Shown here one piece after another: positions 8,274 to 16,198 of a stretch of DNA of 50,842 bases. The position numbers and the translations under genes were made by a program. Source of the DNA: Verrucomicrobiales bacterium. GTDB lineage: Bacteria; Verrucomicrobiota; Verrucomicrobiae; Limisphaerales; UBA1100. The notes below the pieces were generated by a model, which had not been told where the DNA came from, did no database searches, and saw nothing but the letters and a program-made list of their open reading frames with translations. How positions within the stretch are numbered: position 1 is the first letter of the stretch; every line of letters begins with the position of its first letter. The stretch covers positions 1 through 50,842 of the forward strand of contig PBLV01000010.1 in assembly GCA_002721895.1 (NCBI GenBank), read 5' to 3'.

Positions 8274-8882
8274 TCAAGCGTAGTCCGAAACGTAAGGCAA
8301 TTTATTTGCGACCAATTTGGCGCCTTCCAAGTTTTCCAGCAAACCGGCGCGGGCGTCCCAGGAGCCGTCGAGGTATTGGCCTTGGGCGCCGGGTTGGATT
8401 TGCAACTGAATGGTCACGCCAGCAGAGGTGATGGTGGAGGTGGCGACGTCGATGCTCAGTTCGGCTTCGGGGTTGGCCTCGATGGTCTCCTGCAGTTGGG
8501 CGCAAGTTTCGTGGTCGGCGGTGAAGCACGGGACGGCGAGGGAGACGCAGTTGCCGTGGAAGATTTCGCTGTAGCTCTCGGCGATGATGGCGCGGATGCC
8601 CCAGCGTTTCAGGGATTGCGGGGCGTGTTCGCGGCTGGAACCGCACCCGAAGTTTTTGTTGGCGACGAGGATGGCTCCATTGGAATAGCGGGCGTCGGCG
8701 AAGGGATGGGTTTCGCCTTTCGCGGCAAGGCCCTTGATATCGTCGGCAAAGGCGTGCTCGCCGATGCCGTCGAAGGTAACGCATTTCAAAAACCGCGCGG
8801 GGATGATGCGGTCGGTGTCGATGTCGTTGCCCCGCAGCGGAATGCCGGGCCCGGTGATTTCATTTATAATTTCGCCTGCCAT
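8274..8882 (-). CDS. leuD: 3-isopropylmalate dehydratase small subunit
   Basis: LeuD pairs with LeuC to isomerise 2-isopropylmalate to 3-isopropylmalate in leucine biosynthesis, and forms the swivelling domain over the iron-sulfur active site. The 202-residue product shows the expected landmarks: GNDIDTDRIIPARFLK near residue 17, FGCGSSREHAPQSL (substrate-binding Ser-Arg) near 80, and IIAESYSEIFHGNC near 100. The frame is open further upstream, but that extension (MPAEKPTAGKMPAA) is read-through of a palindromic repeat, so ATG 8882, directly followed by the conserved sequence, is chosen. leuC lies upstream on the same strand with 64 bases between them, nearly all occupied by the palindrome, which could set the relative expression of the subunits. 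Confidence 0.95.
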   Translation of the reverse strand: MAGEIINEITGPGIPLRGNDIDTDRIIPARFLKCVTFDGIGEHAFADDIKGLAAKGETHPFADARYSNGAILVANKNFGCGSSREHAPQSLKRWGIRAIIAESYSEIFHGNCVSLAVPCFTADHETCAQLQETIEANPEAELSIDVATSTITSAGVTIQLQIQPGAQGQYLDGSWDARAGLLENLEGAKLVANKLPYVSDYA

Positions 8883-8887
8883 TTTTT

Positions 8888-8944
8888 GTGCTGCCGGCAT
8901 CTTGCCGGCAGTGGGTTTTTCTGCCGGCAAGATGCCGGCAGCAC
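8888..8944. repeat. Perfect 24-bp palindrome between leuC and leuD
   Basis: Arms 8888-8911 and 8921-8944 are exact reverse complements with a nine-base loop. Each arm itself contains CTGCCGGCA facing TGCCGGCAG, so it can also fold locally. It starts two bases after the leuC stop and ends five bases before the leuD start on the minus strand. CTGCCGGCAAGATGCCGGC motifs are, from memory, dispersed in verrucomicrobial and other genomes. A mobile repeat or mRNA-processing hairpin is likely. Confidence 0.85.
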
Positions 8945-8946
8945 GT

Positions 8947-10356
8947 TTATGTCAAATGCTCCCGTACATCCGTCACCTTCCCCTCCACCGCAGCCACGGC
9001 GGCCATGGCGGGGCTCATTAAAAGCGTCCGGCCGGTGGGGGAGCCTTGGCGGCCTTTGAAATTTCGGTTGGAGGTGCTGGCGCTGATTTCGTTGCCGGAA
9101 AGTTGATCCGGATTCATCGCGAGACACATGCTGCAGCCGGCTTCGCGCCATTGGAAACCGGCTTCATCGAAAACCTTGTCGAGCCCTTCGTCGATGGCTT
9201 GGCGGGCGACTTCCTGTGAGCCGGGCACGGCAAGGGCGCGCACGCCGTCGGCGACTTTTTTGCCTTTGACGAACTTCGCCGCCTCGCGCAGGTCGGATAA
9301 GCGACCGTTGGTGCAGGAGCCGATGAAGACGACATTGACGGGTGTGCCGGCGATGGGTTGGCCTTCCTCGAAACTCATGTACTCGTAGGCCTCGCGCACG
9401 ACGAGTTGGTCGGCCTCGGCAAAGGAATCGACCGCGGGCAGTTCCTGCGCCACGCCGACGGATTGCGCGGGCGTGATGCCCCACGTGACGAAAGGCTCGA
9501 TGTCTTCGCCGCGAATTTCAACGATGTCGTCGTACTCAGCATCAGCATCGCTGGCGAGGCTTTGCCAATCAGCCACGGCGCGATCCCACGCCTCGCCCTC
9601 GGGGCAGTAGTCGCGGCCTTGAAGATAATCGAAGGTGGTTTGGTCGGGGTTCACATAACCGCAACGCGCGCCGCCCTCGATGGACATGTTGCAAACGGTC
9701 ATGCGCTCTTCCATCGTCATGCGGTCGATGACCTCACCGCCGAATTCGTACGCGAAGCCCACACCACCATTCACGCCGAGGCGGTTGATATAAGCGAGCG
9801 CGACATCCTTCGCGTAAACCCCGGGCTTGAGTTGACCGGTGAAATTGATGCGGCGCACCTTGAGCTTGGCCATCGCGAGCGTTTGCGTGGCCAGCACATC
9901 GGCCACCTGGCTGGTGCCGATGCCGAAGGCCAGCGTGCCAAAGGCGCCATGCGTGGAGGTGTGTGAGTCGCCGCAGGCAATGGTCATGCCCGGCTGCGTC
10001 AGCCCGCGCTCGGGGCCGACGACGTGCACCACGCCCTGCTCGCCTTTTTCCGGTGAGAAAAAATTGATGCCATGATCGGCGGTATTTTGCTCAATGTGCT
10101 GGAGCATCTCCTCAGCCAGCAGATCCTGCAACGGCCGCTGGCGCCCGGCGCCGGTGGTGGGGATGATGTGGTCCACCGTGGCAAAGGTGCGCTCGGGGAA
10201 CGGCACGGAAAGATCCTGTTCGCGAATCATCGCAAACGCCTGCGGCGAGGTGACCTCGTGGATCAGATGCAGCCCGATGAAAAGCTGATACTGCCCCGAA
10301 GGCAACTGCCCCACACAATGCCGGTCAAAAACCTTATGGTATAAACTGTGTCCCAT
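8947..10356 (-). CDS. leuC: 3-isopropylmalate dehydratase large subunit
   Basis: LeuC is the aconitase-family subunit that carries the [4Fe-4S] cluster used to dehydrate and rehydrate isopropylmalate in leucine synthesis. The product is 469 residues, the normal length for the bacterial two-subunit enzyme. Cluster ligands are visible: the Cys in [14 protein letters not shown] near residue 347 and the CxxC of [12 protein letters not shown] near 407. Other landmarks are the N-terminal DRHCVGQL and [24 protein letters not shown], and [18 protein letters not shown] around residues 125-142. It is the first gene of leuC-leuD and diverges from the phosphofructokinase gene with 166 bases between starts. 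No leader peptide or T-box is apparent, so regulation cannot be read from the sequence. Confidence 0.97.
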   Translation of the reverse strand: MGHSLYHKVFDRHCVGQLPSGQYQLFIGLHLIHEVTSPQAFAMIREQDLSVPFPERTFATVDHIIPTTGAGRQRPLQDLLAEEMLQHIEQNTADHGINFFSPEKGEQGVVHVVGPERGLTQPGMTIACGDSHTSTHGAFGTLAFGIGTSQVADVLATQTLAMAKLKVRRINFTGQLKPGVYAKDVALAYINRLGVNGGVGFAYEFGGEVIDRMTMEERMTVCNMSIEGGARCGYVNPDQTTFDYLQGRDYCPEGEAWDRAVADWQSLASDADAEYDDIVEIRGEDIEPFVTWGITPAQSVGVAQELPAVDSFAEADQLVVREAYEYMSFEEGQPIAGTPVNVVFIGSCTNGRLSDLREAAKFVKGKKVADGVRALAVPGSQEVARQAIDEGLDKVFDEAGFQWREAGCSMCLAMNPDQLSGNEISASTSNRNFKGRQGSPTGRTLLMSPAMAAVAAVEGKVTDVREHLT

Positions 10357-10370
10357 GTGGTGAGCCGGAG

Positions 10371-10400
10371 AGCCTAGCAGAGAATGGGGGAATGGTTCAA
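10371..10400 (-). promoter_or_regulatory. Candidate leuCD promoter
   Basis: On the minus strand TTGAAC (10400-10395), an 18-base spacer and TAGGCT (10376-10371) precede the leuC ATG by 14 bases. The -10 matches consensus only partly, so this is a tentative call. It faces away from the phosphofructokinase promoter in the same intergenic region. Confidence 0.3.
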
Positions 10401-10467
10401 GGCCCGTTGGTGTGGGATGCTTCCAGTTACAAGATGTTCGAAGTTGGTTGGGTGAAGCCGAATCATT

Positions 10468-10496
10468 TTGACACTGTCATAAAGGGCTGGCATGAT
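10468..10496 (+). promoter_or_regulatory. Candidate phosphofructokinase promoter
   Basis: A perfect TTGACA at 10468-10473, a 17-base spacer and CATGAT at 10491-10496 (four of six consensus bases). Transcription would start near 10503, about 20 bases before ATG 10523. This argues against GTG 10499 as the start codon, because that codon would lie at or before the transcript start. Confidence 0.5.
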
Positions 10497-10522
10497 CTGT
10501 GGCTCTTTCCACGAACAAAATC

Positions 10523-11872
10523 ATGGCTGAACTATCAGGAAATTTATTGGTCGCCCAATCCGGCGGACCCACGGCGGTGATCAATGCGAGCGTTGCGGGC
10601 GTCATCCAGGAGGCGGGCCGGCACGAGTGCATCGAGGAGATTTACGGCGGGCTGAACGGCATTTACGGAATTCTGCGTGAGGACATCATCGATATTGGCG
10701 AGGAGAACACCAAGGCGATCCAGCGGCTGAAGCACACCCCCGCGGCCGCGTTGGGTACATGCCGTTACAAGATTGATTTCAAGAACAAGCCGGAACAGGC
10801 CGCGGCGGACATTCAGCGTGTGCTGGATGTTTTCCAGGCTCACAACATCCGTTACTTCTTTTACGCCGGCGGCAACGATTCGCAGGACACGGCGCACAAG
10901 ATTCATCTTGCCGCCCAAGAGCGCAACTATGACCTGCGCGTGATTGGCGTGCCCAAGACCATTGACAACGACCTGCCGCACACTGACCACACCCCGGGCT
11001 ATGGCAGCGTGGTGCGCTACAACGCCACCACGGTCATGGAGGTGGGCTGTGACGTGGGCAGCATGGCGACCGACGATGGTGCCTGCTGCATCATCGAGGT
11101 CATGGGCAGGGCTGCCGGCTGGATTGCCGCTGGCACGGTGCTGGCCAAGCGCGCCGCGAATGATCCCCCCCACATCATTCTGTTGCCGGAGGTGCCCTTT
11201 GATCAGGCGGCGTTCCTTAGCCGGGTCCGCCACGTCATTGGCGCGCTGAAATATTGCGTCGTGGTCGTGGGCGAGGGGTTGAAGGATGCCCAAGGTGAGG
11301 AGATCGGCGCGGACAAGACCAATCTGGATGCCTTTGGCCATCCCGTGCTTTCGGGCGCGGCCGATCGGCTGGCGGAAATCGTGAAGGCCGAACTGGACCT
11401 GAAAACCCGCACGGTAAAGCTCGGCTATGCTCAGCGCGCCGCCGCCCATGCCGCCAGCGAGACGGATGTGGAGGAGGCTACCGAGTGCGGTGAGGCCGCC
11501 GTGCGCGCGGCCGTCAGCGGCGAGAGTGGGTTCATGGTCAAGATCGTCCGCGTGGGCGAAGATCCCTACCGCTGGAACACCGGCCTGCAGCCCTTGGGCG
11601 ACATTGCCAACCAGGAACGCCTCATCCCACGTGACTGGATCGAGGAAGACGGATTTCTGCCCAACGAGAAATTCATCCGTTACGTCAAGCCCCTCATCCA
11701 AGGCGAACTGCACCTGCCCAAGCTCGATGGCCTGCCGGATTTCGCGCGCTTGAACAAGGTGGCCGTGGAAAAAATCCTGCCCCCTTACGGCATGATTCCT
11801 ACGCCCGTGGCCCAGTCCGAGGCTGAAACTCAAGCTGCTCCGGCACAGGAATCCAGTGCTCCCATGGCGTAA
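10523..11872 (+). CDS. 6-phosphofructokinase, probably pyrophosphate-dependent
   Basis: A 449-residue PfkA-superfamily enzyme that phosphorylates fructose 6-phosphate. Motifs include VAQSGGPTAVINASV at the N-terminus, FYAGGNDSQDTAHK near residue 115, GVPKTIDNDLPHTDHTPGYGS near 145 and MGRAAGWIAAG near 190. The GGND in place of the GGDG of ATP-dependent enzymes, and the PKTIDND loop in place of PGTIDND, both point to pyrophosphate as phosphoryl donor and hence a reversible reaction. The length also exceeds the roughly 320 residues of bacterial ATP-PFK. ATG 10523 is chosen over the in-frame GTG 10499 because it follows the predicted transcript start and begins just before the conserved region. 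The gene appears monocistronic. Confidence 0.9.
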   Translation: MAELSGNLLVAQSGGPTAVINASVAGVIQEAGRHECIEEIYGGLNGIYGILREDIIDIGEENTKAIQRLKHTPAAALGTCRYKIDFKNKPEQAAADIQRVLDVFQAHNIRYFFYAGGNDSQDTAHKIHLAAQERNYDLRVIGVPKTIDNDLPHTDHTPGYGSVVRYNATTVMEVGCDVGSMATDDGACCIIEVMGRAAGWIAAGTVLAKRAANDPPHIILLPEVPFDQAAFLSRVRHVIGALKYCVVVVGEGLKDAQGEEIGADKTNLDAFGHPVLSGAADRLAEIVKAELDLKTRTVKLGYAQRAAAHAASETDVEEATECGEAAVRAAVSGESGFMVKIVRVGEDPYRWNTGLQPLGDIANQERLIPRDWIEEDGFLPNEKFIRYVKPLIQGELHLPKLDGLPDFARLNKVAVEKILPPYGMIPTPVAQSEAETQAAPAQESSAPMA

Positions 11873-12011
11873 GTTAAAATTGCCCGAGGGCAGTGTCTAC
11901 GCCGCGCTCAATTTTGCTTCTCTCTGGAAGGTTTGGTTCAAAGAAACACGCAACAGTAAAAACCAGTAACCCGCGCGGAACCGTGCAAATCTTCGGGTGA
12001 AAGGGTGAAGA

Positions 12012-12398
12012 CTAGTATACCCGAGCCGCTAGGATGTGTTGGTTGTAAACCGTGAAGGTGACGGTGGTGTAGGTTTTTCTGGCAGCGGGATTGTAAATCG
12101 TCAGATTGCTGTAGGTCCAAGTTGAGTTTTGCCACGAGTGGCTGTCGGGGTATCCAAAATCAGTCAAAACTGTTTGGGCACTGAGTCCGATATAATTCAG
12201 GTCAATCCGGTTAAATTGGCCCACAAACGCGGTCCAAGCTTGTTGTCGTCCAGGAGGAACATTCTGGTTGGAAGCTACATTGGGTTGTGGCAGCCGTTGT
12301 TGCCCCTCAACCTGAAAGGCGAGCCCAACCCAAGCTATGGCCATGATAAGGGTTAGGTTTGTCCAAAAAGACCGGTTTTTGTGTTCAATTGTCTTCAT
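12012..12398 (-). CDS. Small exported protein, possibly BamE/SmpA-like fold
   Basis: A 128-residue protein that I do not recognise firmly. It begins with charged residues (MKTIEHKNRSF) followed by a hydrophobic segment (LTLIMAIAWVGLAF) and a plausible signal-peptidase I site before QQRLPQP, so secretion to the periplasm is likely. The mature part has a Pro/Asn/Gln-rich linker and then a compact region with TVLTDFGYPD, a tryptophan-rich strand (STWTYSNLTIY) and a closing TFTVYNQHILAARVY. The order helix-loop-GxP-WxY-strand-strand resembles the SmpA/OmlA (BamE) fold, but this is a pattern guess. ATG 12398 is used; an in-frame TTG lies two codons upstream. It is less GC-rich than its neighbours and appears to be transcribed alone. 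Confidence 0.7.
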   Translation of the reverse strand: MKTIEHKNRSFWTNLTLIMAIAWVGLAFQVEGQQRLPQPNVASNQNVPPGRQQAWTAFVGQFNRIDLNYIGLSAQTVLTDFGYPDSHSWQNSTWTYSNLTIYNPAARKTYTTVTFTVYNQHILAARVY

Positions 12399-12561
12399 GG
12401 CCAAAAAGTTGAATTTACCTTCACCTATACATCCCAGATCTGGAGGATTTTCTTACAAAAAAATTACGAAAGATTTCCGGATCATTTGAACTCGCTCAAG
12501 CGGAACCACGCCGGTTGTTCCGGTTGGGTTTCAGTCAGGGAGGTTGCCGAGGTTTTGCCGG

Positions 12562-13155
12562 CTATTTCCGCAGGGCGGCGAGGAATCCGGGGGTGGTGCC
12601 GGCGAGGTCTTGGGCGCGTTGGGCGGCGAGGATGGCGCCATAGTTGCGGATGTCTTGAGCCATCATGTCGAGGCGGGTTTTCAGGTGGTCGCTGGTCACT
12701 TGGCCGTCGGTGATGTCTTCTTTTTCATGGAAGGAGACGGCGTAGGGGAGGGTCCAAGCGTAGCATTGCCGTGCGGCGGTGCGGATTTGATCGTGGGCGG
12801 TAAGGCCTTTCTCGTGGCTGGCCACGATGGGCGCGAAGAGTTTGCCGGTGAATTCCTTCCAGAAATGGTCGAGGAAATTCTTGAGGGCCCCGCTCATGCC
12901 GCCGTGGTAGTCAGGGGTGCCAAGGAGAAAAACATCGGCGCGGAGGACGCGTTCCTTGAGCACGGCGTAGTAGTCGGCGGTGAAGGTGGTGTCGGTGTTG
13001 ACGAGAGGCAGGGTTTCGTTGGCGAGGTCGAGGGGATCAATGGTACAGCCGTGTTGTTCCAGAAGCTTTGTGGTGTGCCGGATAGCGGCGCGGGTGACGG
13101 ATTTTTGGTGGAGGCTGCCGGTGACGGCGAGGACGTACGGGGCATCGTTGGTCAT
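12562..13155 (-). CDS. NADPH-dependent FMN reductase family protein
   Basis: A 197-residue flavodoxin-like protein of the NADPH-dependent FMN reductase family, expected to bind FMN and reduce flavins, quinones or similar compounds in the cytoplasm. The phosphate-binding loop is TGSLHQKSVTR near residue 11, the flavin-contacting segment is LLGTPDYHGGMSGALKNFLD near 80 (typical TPxYxxxxxGxLKNxxD), and a helix-rich C-terminus follows. The frame runs upstream to 13191, but ATG 13155 (MTNDAPYVLAVTGS) starts just before the first strand and lies seven bases from a good -10 box, so it is chosen. The esterase gene ends 63 bases upstream on the same strand. Substrate is not deducible. Confidence 0.88.
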   Translation of the reverse strand: MTNDAPYVLAVTGSLHQKSVTRAAIRHTTKLLEQHGCTIDPLDLANETLPLVNTDTTFTADYYAVLKERVLRADVFLLGTPDYHGGMSGALKNFLDHFWKEFTGKLFAPIVASHEKGLTAHDQIRTAARQCYAWTLPYAVSFHEKEDITDGQVTSDHLKTRLDMMAQDIRNYGAILAAQRAQDLAGTTPGFLAALRK

Positions 13156-13162
13156 GGGTGGG

Positions 13163-13191
13163 ACGGTAGATTGCAGGGTGGCGGTTGGCAA
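13163..13191 (-). promoter_or_regulatory. Candidate promoter of the FMN reductase gene
   Basis: On the minus strand TTGCCA (13191-13186), a 17-base spacer and TACCGT (13168-13163), then seven bases to ATG 13155. The -35 start is 36 bases before the ATG and there is no Shine-Dalgarno, again fitting a leaderless mRNA. Confidence 0.4.
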
Positions 13192-13218
13192 TGGTGGATG
13201 CCTGCCGCGGGCGGGTTG

Positions 13219-14184
13219 TTAGGGGGTGAGGTGTTGGGTGAGAAAGGTGATAGGATCCTGTGCGGGCGGCGGGCCGTTGCGGTAGTGGAGGGTACATTGG
13301 TTGCCGGCGTCGTGAATGCGTTGGCGGAGCTTGATGCCGAAGAGGGGGTGGTGGACCCAGATAGTGGGCAGGGTGAAACGGTTGACGGAACGGTTGCGGC
13401 CGGTGTGGGCGAGGTAGACAGGGGGATCGCCGGGACTGACGTGGGTGTAAGGAGAGACTTGGCGGGCGAGATCGACGACGCGGGGATCGTGAAGTTCCTC
13501 CAGTGACTTGATCTCGAAGCAGCGGCGGGTGCTGGGAAATTCACGCAGGTGGGGAACCTGAAACCAGCCGTAGACTTCCGGGGCAACGAGGTGGGTGGGG
13601 GCATCGCTGACAGCGGCACAGGTGATACGGGTGGATTGGCGGGCGATGGGATCGGGGCTGTCGGGGTCGGCGAGGTCGTTATGAAAGGCGAGCCAAAGGG
13701 ACATGAGGCCGCCGGCGGAATAGCCGCCGCAGGCGATGCGGTTGGGGTCGATGTTGAAATCAGCGGCGTGGTGGCGGATGTGTTGAAGGGCGCGGGCACC
13801 ATCATGGAGAGGTTGGGGCAGAGGACCGGATTCGACGAGGCGGTAGTTGCAGGAGATGACCGAGATGCCCTGGTTGAGAATGGAACGAAGAACGCTGGGG
13901 CGCAGTTCCCATTTGTTGCCGAAGCCGAAGCCGCCACCGTGAAAGTACAGGAACAGGGGGCGCGGCCCTTCACCTTGGGCCTGCCAGAAATCGAACCGGT
14001 GGCGCTCATGGTCGCCGTAGGAGACATCGGCGCGGGTGGGCGCGGGGTCGGTGGGGGCTCCTTGGGCGGCGTTGCCGAGGTAGGAAAAAATGGCGTTCTT
14101 GTGGGGTTGCCAAGGGGTGGGGCCGGTGGCGCATCCGGCGAGAGAGGCGAGGGCGATAAGGGCGGGGATCAACGGGAATTTCAT
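13219..14184 (-). CDS. Alpha/beta-hydrolase lipoprotein (esterase type)
   Basis: A 321-residue alpha/beta-hydrolase of the esterase/lipase family. The N-terminus MKFPLIPALIALASLAGC carries a lipobox (LAGC), so the protein is probably lipid-anchored in the envelope. The oxyanion-hole motif is YFHGGGFGFG near residue 85, and the nucleophile elbow is CGGYSAGGLMSLW near 147 (Ser of GYSAG). An Asp and the final His of the triad are expected in the C-terminal third, where VHHPLFGIKL and TLHYRNGPPP lie, but I cannot assign them safely. The frame extends to 14262, yet ATG 14184 is preferred because it gives the lipoprotein signal directly. It could be a xylan-deacetylase-like or general carboxylesterase; substrate unknown. 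Confidence 0.87.
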   Translation of the reverse strand: MKFPLIPALIALASLAGCATGPTPWQPHKNAIFSYLGNAAQGAPTDPAPTRADVSYGDHERHRFDFWQAQGEGPRPLFLYFHGGGFGFGNKWELRPSVLRSILNQGISVISCNYRLVESGPLPQPLHDGARALQHIRHHAADFNIDPNRIACGGYSAGGLMSLWLAFHNDLADPDSPDPIARQSTRITCAAVSDAPTHLVAPEVYGWFQVPHLREFPSTRRCFEIKSLEELHDPRVVDLARQVSPYTHVSPGDPPVYLAHTGRNRSVNRFTLPTIWVHHPLFGIKLRQRIHDAGNQCTLHYRNGPPPAQDPITFLTQHLTP

Positions 14185-14224
14185 GCGTGGAAAGGGTTTA
14201 TGATTTTCCCGGGTCGGGCAAGTG

Positions 14225-14254
14225 TTGAAAGGGGTGGTGGCCTCGGGATAGGTT
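14225..14254 (+). promoter_or_regulatory. Candidate promoter of the TerB-like gene
   Basis: TTGAAA at 14225-14230, an 18-base spacer and TAGGTT at 14249-14254, six bases before ATG 14261. The distance from the -35 start to the ATG is 36 bases and no Shine-Dalgarno is visible. A minus-strand TTGCCC (14221-14216) lies back to back with it, facing the esterase gene. Confidence 0.4.
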
Positions 14255-14260
14255 CTGGGC

Positions 14261-14722
14261 ATGAGTGTTTTGGCAAGGTTGCAGACGTTTTTGGGCGGTG
14301 AGGCGGAAGGGGAAGAGCCGCGGGAATTGCCGGAGGCGGACCTGAATCTGGCGTGTGCGGCTTTGTTAGTGGAGGTGGCGCGCGCGGATTATGCGGATGA
14401 TGAGCGAGAGAGAGAGGCCACGACCAAGGCGATCCGGGAGGTGCTGGAAGTGGAGGCAGGGTTGGTGGAGGAGTTGATGGCGGCGGCGGAGACGGAGGTG
14501 ACGGAGGGCACTTCGATGTTTCCGCACACGCAGTTGATCAACGCCAATTGCTCGCGCGGGCAGAAGTATGAAATTTTAAAGGCGATGTGGCGAGTGGCGT
14601 TTGCAGACGGCAACCTGGACAAGTATGAGGAGCACCTGATTCGCCGGGTGGCGGGGTTGATCCATGTGGATCACTCGGATTTCATACACGCGAAGATCGA
14701 GGCGCGGGATGGGTCAAGTTGA
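14261..14722 (+). CDS. TerB-like protein
   Basis: A 153-residue all-helical protein of the TerB (tellurite-resistance TerB-like, COG4103) family. Members are cytoplasmic acidic helical bundles thought to bind metal and often accompany membrane-stress modules; most are not linked to tellurite. Visible features are ALLVEVARADYADDERERE around residues 33-51, the first helix pair with its acidic D-D-E-R-E turn, and the repeat of that pattern in MWRVAFADGNLDKYEEHLIRRVAGL around residues 110-134. That internal AxxDGxxxxxE symmetry is characteristic of the fold. The start is the only ATG compatible with the promoter. It is followed 69 bases later by the ankyrin gene on the same strand. Confidence 0.85.
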   Translation: MSVLARLQTFLGGEAEGEEPRELPEADLNLACAALLVEVARADYADDEREREATTKAIREVLEVEAGLVEELMAAAETEVTEGTSMFPHTQLINANCSRGQKYEILKAMWRVAFADGNLDKYEEHLIRRVAGLIHVDHSDFIHAKIEARDGSS

Positions 14723-14791
14723 GCTGGGTGACTCCAAAAGAGAGGCGGTTTTGTAGTAGCTGCGGAGAGGGGTGAGGATTATGATTTGGTG

Positions 14792-16084
14792 ATGGATGCC
14801 CGTTACGAGGAATTGGTCACGCGAGGACTGTACCAGTTCGATAAAGAGGCATTGTTTGAGTTGGGGGAGATGTGTCGGGATGGGGTGCGGGTGGAGAAGG
14901 ACTTGTCGGCGGCAGAGGAGTGGTTTGAGAAGGCACGCATGCTGGGGCATGCCGATGCGGAGAAAGTGCTGGCGGAACTGAGAGGAGAACCGCCGGCTGA
15001 GCTGGAAGAGCCTGATGCGATTCCCGAGAAACCGCCTGAGGTAAAGGAGGTCCCCGAGGAAGCGGTGGTGGAGGAGATTCTCGAGGAAGAACCAGAGATC
15101 AGGCTTTCGGAGGAGGAGTTTCATTTTATTCGCTTTGACTCAACGGATGCGGATGAAGTGCGCTCTTTGATCGAGTCCAAAAAAGCGGATGTGAATGCGC
15201 AGGACTCAAAGGGGTCCCTGTTGCACTACGTCTCCAGCGCCAAGGTGGCGGAGGTGTTGGTTGACATGGGGACGGATGTGAATGCGCGGAATGAAGATGG
15301 GAAGGTGCCGCTGCATTGTTGTATGAATGAAGATGTGGCGATCGTTCTGATTGTCAGTGGTGCGCATGTGAATGCAAGGGATGAGGAGGGAGCCACACCG
15401 CTGCACGATTGTCGGGAGGGGAAGCAGGCCAAAGTTTTGGTTGAGGAAGGGGCGGCCTTGGATCCACACGACGTGAATGGGGAAACCGCGTTGATGAAGG
15501 CTGCCGTAAATGGGCGCCTTGAGGTGGCGAAAATCCTGATTGATCGCGGGGCCAACTTGGGGGCGAAGAACAAAGATGGGATGACGGCGTTGGATTTCGC
15601 GGAGAAAAATGAGCGGACGAGCGACACAAATTATCAGGAGCAATCCCGGAATTGCGAAAAGATAGCAGTGTATATTAGGGATCGGCTCAAAGAAAAAGGG
15701 AAGGCTGAGGAAAAATCCTCGAAAGGCGTGAAAACGTGTCCGAATGGGCATGGGCCGTTGAAGGCATGGGAGGGGCGGCTGCGTTGCTGGACGTGCGGAT
15801 ATGTAAATGACGGAGTCTTAACAAAAGCTGTTTGGGCACGCGGAGCTAAGGGCGAGAGTGATGCTCATCAGGCAAGCCATTGCCCCAGTGGGCATGGTCG
15901 AATGATTGCGTGGTACGGGACATACCGGTGCACAACTTGCGGGCATGTGGCGGGTGACAAGATGGATCCAACGCGCGACAAGTTGCCGAAGGAAAATAAC
16001 CAGGGAATAGGTAGTGACAGTCTGGGATGTGTGTGGTGGGGCTTGGTGATATTTTTTATCCTGTGGGGTTCGTGTGGAGGTTAA
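14792..16084 (+). CDS. Ankyrin-repeat protein with twin zinc ribbons and C-terminal membrane segment
   Basis: A 430-residue multidomain protein not matching a named gene. Residues about 1-65 resemble a Sel1/TPR unit (CRDGVRVEKDLSAAEEWFEKA). An acidic Glu/Pro linker follows to about 112. Ankyrin repeats run from about 120 to 280, with DVNAQDSKGSLLHYV, DVNARNEDGKVPLHCC, HVNARDEEGATPLHDC and NGETALMKAAVNGRLEVAKILID. Two zinc-ribbon-like units follow, CPNGHGPLKAWEGRLRCWTC and CPSGHGRMIAWYGTYRCTTC, each offering CxxxH plus CxxC ligands. The end, CVWWGLVIFFILWGSCGG, is a probable membrane segment. ATG 14792 is used, but a GAGG at 14774-14777 is better spaced for the in-frame TTG 14786. Likely a membrane-tethered interaction scaffold. 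Confidence 0.82.
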   Translation: MDARYEELVTRGLYQFDKEALFELGEMCRDGVRVEKDLSAAEEWFEKARMLGHADAEKVLAELRGEPPAELEEPDAIPEKPPEVKEVPEEAVVEEILEEEPEIRLSEEEFHFIRFDSTDADEVRSLIESKKADVNAQDSKGSLLHYVSSAKVAEVLVDMGTDVNARNEDGKVPLHCCMNEDVAIVLIVSGAHVNARDEEGATPLHDCREGKQAKVLVEEGAALDPHDVNGETALMKAAVNGRLEVAKILIDRGANLGAKNKDGMTALDFAEKNERTSDTNYQEQSRNCEKIAVYIRDRLKEKGKAEEKSSKGVKTCPNGHGPLKAWEGRLRCWTCGYVNDGVLTKAVWARGAKGESDAHQASHCPSGHGRMIAWYGTYRCTTCGHVAGDKMDPTRDKLPKENNQGIGSDSLGCVWWGLVIFFILWGSCGG

Positions 16085-16198
16085 CCGAATATGCGGGAGG
16101 CGAAAGAGTTGCGATATGATTCTGGTGCTGGGGCGAGAATTTGAAAGGGTGATTGGGCTTGCTTTTGACGGGCTTCGGGGGAGACAAGGAGTCGCGTG

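Noticed and set aside
8184..9059. Plus-strand frame of 291 codons across leuD
   Set aside because: It is antisense to leuD and the leuC end, Gly/Val-rich as expected for a shadow, and includes the palindromic repeat.
10392..10580. Possible 62-codon gene upstream of the phosphofructokinase
   Set aside because: It overlaps the predicted promoter and the true start of the next gene and has no ribosome-binding site or motif.
10544..11833. 429-codon minus-strand frame
   Set aside because: It lies entirely opposite the phosphofructokinase gene, whose motifs are unambiguous.
11876..11915. AAAATTG/CAATTTT inverted repeat after the phosphofructokinase gene
   Set aside because: Only seven A/T-rich pairs with a 26-base gap; too weak to call a terminator.
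12501..12522. CGGAAC/GTTCCG hairpin downstream of the FMN reductase
   Set aside because: Six base pairs and no adjacent T-run on the minus strand, so it does not qualify as a terminator.
12544..13506. 320-codon plus-strand frame
   Set aside because: Antisense to the FMN reductase and esterase genes; its Gly/Val/Glu composition is typical of a GC-rich shadow.
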